NCBI GenBank assembly: GCA_019096065.1
Contig: JAGUCH010000001.1
Location: forward strand, 1,116,001 to 1,180,000
Direction of reading: 5' to 3'
Origin: Paracyclopina nana
Taxonomy: Eukaryota > Arthropoda > Copepoda > Cyclopoida > Cyclopettidae
DNA: 64,000 nucleotides
Notes under the pieces: generated by a model
The model's input: the letters and a program-made list of their open reading frames with translations, nothing else
Databases searched by the model: none
What the model was told of the DNA's origin: nothing
In this document: positions 60,001 through 64,000 of the stretch, piece by piece
How positions within the stretch are numbered: position 1 is the first letter of the stretch
How the letters are laid out: every line of letters begins with the position of its first letter
Position numbers and translations under genes: made by a program

Positions 60001-61090
60001 TTTTTGTATTTCCATTTTATGCTTGTCAACATTCAGTCATGGGCAGTAGCTAGCAGTTTGTTGATACTCCTGAAATCGGCCCTAAAAATTGACTCAGCTG
60101 CCTCAAATTTTCATCAGAGCTCAGCAAAGGGTCAAGAATGCTGAGACTGCTCTTAGCTGAAAAAAAGTACTACTGTGAGCGTTTCAGGGCAGCCAAAAAA
60201 CGGTTTTTGTAGATCCTTGCTGAATCTACAGGTTGGGGTTGACTCAGGTGCCTCAAATTTTCAGCAAAACTCAGCATTGGGTCAAGAATGCTGAGTCAGG
60301 TCTCAGAAGTGAGTAAATGACTCATTTTAGTATTTCCATTTTATGCTTGTCAACACTCAGTACATGGGCAGTAGCTAGCAGTTTGTTGATACTCCTGAAA
60401 TCGGCCCTAAAAATTGACTCAGCTGCCTCAAATTTTCAGCAGAGCTCAGCAAAGGGTCAAGAATGCTGAGATTGCTCTTAGCTGAAAAAAAGTACTACTG
60501 TGGGCGTTTCAGGGCAGCCAGAAAACGGTTTTTGTAGATCCTTGCTGAATCTACAGGTTGGGGTTGACTCAGGTGCCTCAAATTTTCAGCAAAACTCAGC
60601 ATTGGGTCAAGAATGCTGAGTCAGGTCTCAGAAGTGAGTAAATGACTCATTTTTGTATTTCCATTTTATGCTGGTCAACATTCAGTACATGGGCAGTAGC
60701 TAGCAGTTTGTTGATATTCCTGAAATCGGCCCTAAAAATTGACTCAGCTGCCTCAAATTTTCAGCAGAGCTCAGCAAAGGGTCAAGAATGCTGAGACTGC
60801 TCTTAGCTGAAAAAAAGTACTACTGTGGGCGTTTCAGGGCAGCCAAAAAATCGGTTTTTGTTGATCCTTGCTGAATCTACAGGTTGGGGTTGACTCAGGT
60901 GCCTCAAATTTTCAGCAGAGCTCAGCATTGGGTCAAGAATGCTGAGTCAGGTCTCAGAAGTGAGTAAATGACTCATTTTTATGTTTCCATTTTATGCTTG
61001 TCAACTTTCAATAAAGCTCAGTAAAGGGCAGTGTTTAATAGCTTATTATGTAGATTATCTCTAAATCTGCAGGTTGGGGTTGACTCAAGG
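45080..61090 (-). repeat. Right 325-bp satellite array, inverted (about 49 monomers)
   Basis: Reverse-complement copies of the left-array monomer. Two subtypes occur. Subtype B (45080-49600, again 53400-54140) has CTTGCTTAATCTACAGG, GGCTTTACTTAGCAGCTTG and often GGGCCAAGAATGCTGAATCA. Subtype A (the rest) has CAGTAGCTAGCAGTTTGTTG and resembles most of the left array. Shared rare variants (TGTATGCCTG at 48975 and 53521; the GGGAAGCC change near 49800 and 54340; CTCAAAGCTG near 52683 and 57226) show a tandem duplication of about 4.55 kb, or 14 monomers. Confidence 0.96.
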
Positions 61091-61125
61091 GCCTTAAACT
61101 CAAAAATTTGAGTTAAGTATCATTT

Positions 61126-61226
61126 GTGGGCAGTATTTAGTATTTGCGCGTTTTTGCGCGATAGTGCGCGTTCGTGCGCGTTTGTGCGCGGTAGTGCGCG
61201 ATTGTGGGCAGTATTTAGTATATGCG
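61126..61226 (-). repeat. Right terminal inverted repeat
   Basis: Two TGGGCAGTATTTAGT boxes (61127-61141, 61205-61219) bracket about seven GTGCGCG-like words. Its reverse complement aligns with 25083-25193: only scattered mismatches over the outer 40 bases, including TACTGCCCACAATCGCGCA against AACTGCCCACAATCGCGCA. Confidence 0.88.
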
Positions 61227-61235
61227 CAAATAAAG
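61227..61235. other. Right 9-bp target-site duplication
   Basis: CAAATAAAG, identical to 25074-25082. The DNA beyond it continues the interrupted flanking repeat (AATAAAGTCCAAG here against AATAAAGTCAAAC in the copy near 24930). Confidence 0.88.
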
Positions 61236-61470
61236 TCCAAGTATAAAATTCCATATTATAGCAAGTTAGACATCCAAGTCGGGGAGCTTTGCAAGCACAC
61301 TCGGATAATTCGAGCGGAGCAATGTGTACAAGGTAGCAATTAATCGATTTTAGGATCACTTTTTGGGCATTCGGGACGAATAAAGACAATCAATTTAGCT
61401 AGTTAGGCATCCAAGGCAGAACTCCGACATGGATAATTCGAGCGAAGCAATTTAGTTAATCTGAGAAATT
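61236..61470 (+). repeat. Two further copies of the flanking unit
   Basis: Copies start near 61263 and 61400 with GTTAGACATCCAAG and GTTAGGCATCCAAGGC, each with GGATAATTCGAGCG(G/A)AGC. Same orientation as the left-flank copies, as expected for one five-copy array split by the mobile element. Confidence 0.85.
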
Positions 61471-61595
61471 GGAATTGGCAGTTAATGCTCAACTTAGGAT
61501 ATTCACTTTTACTGTTGCCCCAGATTGGGGTGCCTTAACAGGGAAAAATTAAGTTTTATTAATTTTTAAGTTTCAGCAATTTTTTCCGATTTCAC

Positions 61596-61733
61596 CTGCA
61601 CTGAAAGCTCGCCAAAAATGGACATGCCACAGTCCTCGCAGTCTGCAGTATGGACCACAATTTTGGTCACAGAATTGGCCAAAATGTCGGGAAAAATGGA
61701 TGCGAGCAATAAAAGTAGACCAAACTGCTTCAT
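61596..61733 (-). CDS. Secreted PLAT-like protein, exon 1 with signal peptide
   Basis: Starts at the ATG at 61733 and encodes 46 residues: a signal peptide (MKQFGLLLLLASIFPDILA, cleavage likely after Ala19), then KIVVHTADCEDCGMSIFGELSVQ. It ends at CAG followed by a GTGAAA donor in phase 0. The next minus-strand acceptor that extends this beta-strand sensibly is at 24658, giving ELSVQ-LCGNGPSPCC. The continuous protein of 147 residues has exons of 138, 178 and 128 nt with matching phases. Without the inserted element the intron would be about 0.8 kb. The alternative is that this exon and 24291-24658 belong to two broken paralogues; phase agreement and the clean insertion argue against it. Confidence 0.75.
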
Positions 61734-61742
61734 TTTGTGCCT

Positions 61743-61779
61743 TTATCTAACTTTTTTCTCAGTCACAGATAAGATAAAG
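61743..61779 (-). promoter_or_regulatory. Cluster of GATA-type motifs upstream of the PLAT-like gene
   Basis: AGATAAGATAA at 61767-61777 on the plus strand and TTATCT at 61743-61748 lie within 45 bp upstream of the start codon. In many invertebrates paired GATA sites mark gut or hemocyte genes; for this gene that is inference. No TATA box is obvious. Confidence 0.35.
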
Positions 61780-61799
61780 TTGTCATGTATTAATGCCAA

Positions 61800-62744
61800 G
61801 TTTGCACTTTAATCAGCGTGCGTGACCTTTAATTTTTTAAACTGGTAACTCATTGCGGAAGTTCAGCGCGCTGAGTCACGCAACCTCCCATGATATTTAC
61901 TTTAGAGCTTTTTTCTTTAATTACTCGTGAGAAAATCAGTCAAAAATATTCGCAACAGATGTTTTTGCTGCTGCTCTACCTTTTATTTCACCACACAAAA
62001 GAAAACATGTTTCATATTACGCACTTTTGTTGACAAAAAGTTGCGATTTTAGAATGATTTATACTTCAGGGCTACAAAGAAATGGCTCAAGGCGAAAATC
62101 GAGGACTATTTTTGAATGCCAATTGTGGCATATTTATTATCATTACGATAATGACAGCATTTCATAAAAATACACTTTGGTCAAGATATTGACCAGACTT
62201 GTTATACCAAAAAAGCCATTGTTTTTGCGCCTTGTTGGCAGCTGCAAAAACGTGGAATATCCATCAACAGATTCAAGTTTGTAATCGATTAATTCTACTA
62301 CATAGGGGGAAAAAGGCTTATTTTTGCTTGTTGTAAGAAGCAAAAAATGTGCTATGTATTTACTGCTGAAGCAATAATTTTTTGCATTTTTGGCACCCTC
62401 CATGATACTATTTTTGGCAGTTAAAAAAATGGCTTTAAAATGTGCTCAAAATAAAAGAGTACGTGTTAACGCAGTCATTTGTTTCTTGTGTAAAATGCCT
62501 TTTAGCATAATATTGTAGCAGTCTCAAACCAGCCAAGCATGACTATTTTTCTCTGGCACCATTCAACTATGGAATTCACACAAAATCTCCTATACTAGTA
62601 GTATCAAATCATGCCTTGATCAAGGCACATGTGCAAGTGAATTTCCAAGTGAAAAACAAGAATATTTAGCTTTCCAAGCAAAGTGCAAAAATATGAGTGC
62701 TTTACAGGCTTAAAAATGGTAAGCAACTGACACTGAGTGACTTA
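61800..62744. other. AT-rich non-coding DNA
   Basis: No supported gene. A minus-strand open frame at 62143-62403 has no recognisable product, no splice context and biased AT-rich composition. Confidence 0.45.
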
Positions 62745-62990
62745 GGCTTAGTCTTTCGCAAGTTTTGTTTAGTCACGCTATTTAAATAGCTCACGGCATA
62801 AAATGTATTTTAATAGCCTCTGAAAGTATTTAAATAGCTGCTATTTAAATTCGTTTTAAATAGCTGCTATTTAAATTAGTTTTAAATAGCTGCTATTTTA
62901 ATACGTTTTAAATAGCTGCTATTTAAATACGTTTTATGTTATGAGCTATTTAAATAGCGAAACCATGCAAATAGTGCGAAAGACTAAGCC
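62745..62990. mobile_element. MITE with TTA target duplication (PIF/Harbinger type)
   Basis: A 246-bp element with perfect 16-bp terminal inverted repeats GGCTTAGTCTTTCGCA, flanked by TTA on both sides (62742-62744 and 62991-62993). Similarity between the arms extends inward (CGCTATTTAAATAGCTCA). The core is a run of palindromic AAATAGCTGCTATTT units, so the whole folds into a hairpin. A 3-bp TWA duplication is characteristic of PIF/Harbinger elements. No coding capacity. Confidence 0.85.
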
Positions 62991-62993
62991 TTA

Positions 62994-63950
62994 ATTCATT
63001 TTGGGCAAAAAATAAAATTCATTTTTGCGCTACTTTTGAAATTTTGCGCACCAAAAGGAGTATTTTTAAAATTACGAATTTTGGATTATTTTTCATCAGG
63101 AAAGAGGTGAAAGTCGACGGTTTTTTAAAATTGAAATTAGAATGGCTTTCGATGAAAGTAGTTTGACCCCACATTTGTTCCACTATTTCGCAAAAGACGA
63201 CTTATCACGACATTGCTTAGTAGTGTGACTAGTCAGTTGTTAATGGCTTGCGCAATTTGACTTTTTTCAATATTTTTTCACCAATGAATTCTACCAAAAA
63301 AGGAGAAAAATGCAGTACAAACTTTCCCGTTGTAGCCTTGCAAAAAATAAGCAATAGATAATCTAAAGCAGCAATTATATTTGATGAATTCACGCAACCT
63401 TTGAATGATTCACCTTGATTTTTTTTTCGTCTTGGCTTTATTTTTTTGACTACAAAATTAAATCTGGCATATAAATCTTGCATGGTTGTCAATTCTCTCA
63501 TTTCTACCCTATATAAATCGATTGGGGGAATAAAGCACAAAAAAGGGAGGCCACACACGTGGCAAAGTGGAAAAAAAGGAAAATTAATGCTACAACACAA
63601 AGCTTAATTAGGGGTATAGCATATATCCATAAGGTCACACTTGTGAACGTTTACTCACGCTTTACGAAATATTTTCTCAGCTAATTGCATCACGTGAAAA
63701 AAGCAGTTAGCTGAGTAATTTTAGAGTCTGCACTGAAAAAAACAAAACTTTGCAACAAAGAGTAAAAAATAATATTATGTTCATGTACTACAATTCAAAA
63801 AGCTTCCTTTTTCGCTTCTTCGCTATGCTCGGATGAAAAAAAAATTGCTCGGTTATCAATTTTTTTCCCGATCTATAAGGGACTTTTTTGGTGGGCCAAA
63901 TTTTGGCAAATTCAACCATTTTTACTTGATTATTTTTATTATTTCAGAGC
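62994..63950. other. AT-rich non-coding DNA
   Basis: No supported gene. A minus-strand 123-residue frame at 63229-63600 is low-complexity and unrecognised. Confidence 0.45.
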
Positions 63951-64000
63951 TCTGGGAATACAAGATTACGACGCTCAGCGTCGGCCTCGCGACGTGACTC
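63950..64000 (+). other. Possible start of an exon at the window edge
   Basis: An acceptor-like TTATTTCAG ends at about 63948. It is followed by 52 bases that are sharply GC-richer than the surroundings and open in at least two frames (one reads ALGIQDYDAQRRPRDVT). Too short to identify. Confidence 0.25.

Larger units (their letters stand above)
25083..61226. mobile_element. Giant Foldback-like Mutator-type (MULE) element
   Basis: A 36,144-bp unit flanked by the perfect 9-bp duplication CAAATAAAG. Nine bases is the usual size for Mutator-like and Foldback elements. In order it contains: a left terminal repeat (25083-25246), a 325-bp satellite array in one orientation (25423-35330), a MULE transposase gene on the minus strand (35800-40452), a 167-bp repeat, a 312-bp satellite, a 15-bp minisatellite, the same 325-bp satellite inverted (45080-61090), and a right terminal repeat (61126-61226). 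Drosophila FB/NOF elements likewise have tandem-repeat inverted ends and a MULE-related gene, but are far smaller. The element lies in intron 1 of the PLAT-like gene. No second gene was found inside, though the transposase 5' end is not resolved. Confidence 0.88.

Noticed and set aside
25083..61226. Maverick/Polinton, Helitron or integrated-virus interpretation of the 36-kb element
   Set aside because: No polymerase B, integrase, capsid, ATPase or Rep/helicase frame is visible. Target duplication is 9 bp rather than the 6 bp of Polintons, and the only gene is a MULE-type transposase.
62143..63600. Minus-strand frames of 86 and 123 residues
   Set aside because: Low-complexity AT-rich translation without splice context or recognisable motifs.

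Overview
The window is nuclear DNA of an AT-rich invertebrate animal. Genes have many short GT-AG introns (54-68 bp is common), AATAAA poly(A) signals and one GC-AG intron. From memory, the sulfotransferase sequences (WCPVYKAASSSW, then FWEFV, DEHWKP and IDYDYIVKFE) look arthropod, possibly crustacean. No database search was run, so the taxon is an inference.

Gene-bearing left part (1-24.3 kb). Three tandem minus-strand carbohydrate sulfotransferase genes lie at 695-3981, 6282-8964 and 8985-10959; the middle one has damaged PAPS-binding motifs. The plus strand then carries the last three exons of a VPS15/PIK3R4 WD40 gene (11051-12393), followed by a small secreted peptide gene with a duplicated last exon (12655-13994). 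A seven-exon minus-strand ubiquitin protease of the USP4/11/15 type with a RING-like insert follows (14061-19197). It is divergent from ABHD11 (20110-21031), which has a broken partial copy behind it. A two-exon SLC46-like MFS transporter (21738-23897) closes this part.

Right part (24.3-64 kb). A 147-residue secreted PLAT-like protein is encoded on the minus strand. Exon 1 is at 61596-61733 and exons 2-3 are at 24291-24658. Its first intron is about 36.9 kb because it holds one giant mobile element at 25083-61226 (36,144 bp). The element is bounded by a perfect 9-bp target-site duplication (CAAATAAAG) and complex terminal inverted repeats. Its two arms are inverted arrays of one 325-bp satellite (about 30 and 49 monomers). 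Its centre holds a ten-exon, uninterrupted Mutator-like (MULE) transposase gene plus three further tandem repeats. The architecture recalls Drosophila Foldback/NOF elements on a much larger scale. This is the most unusual object in the window.

After exon 1 of the PLAT gene the sequence is mostly non-coding. It includes a 246-bp Harbinger-type MITE with TTA duplications (62745-62990) and perhaps the edge of another exon at the very end.

All exon structures were derived by hand from splice signals and reading-frame continuity. Intron phases were checked arithmetically, but no transcript evidence was available.
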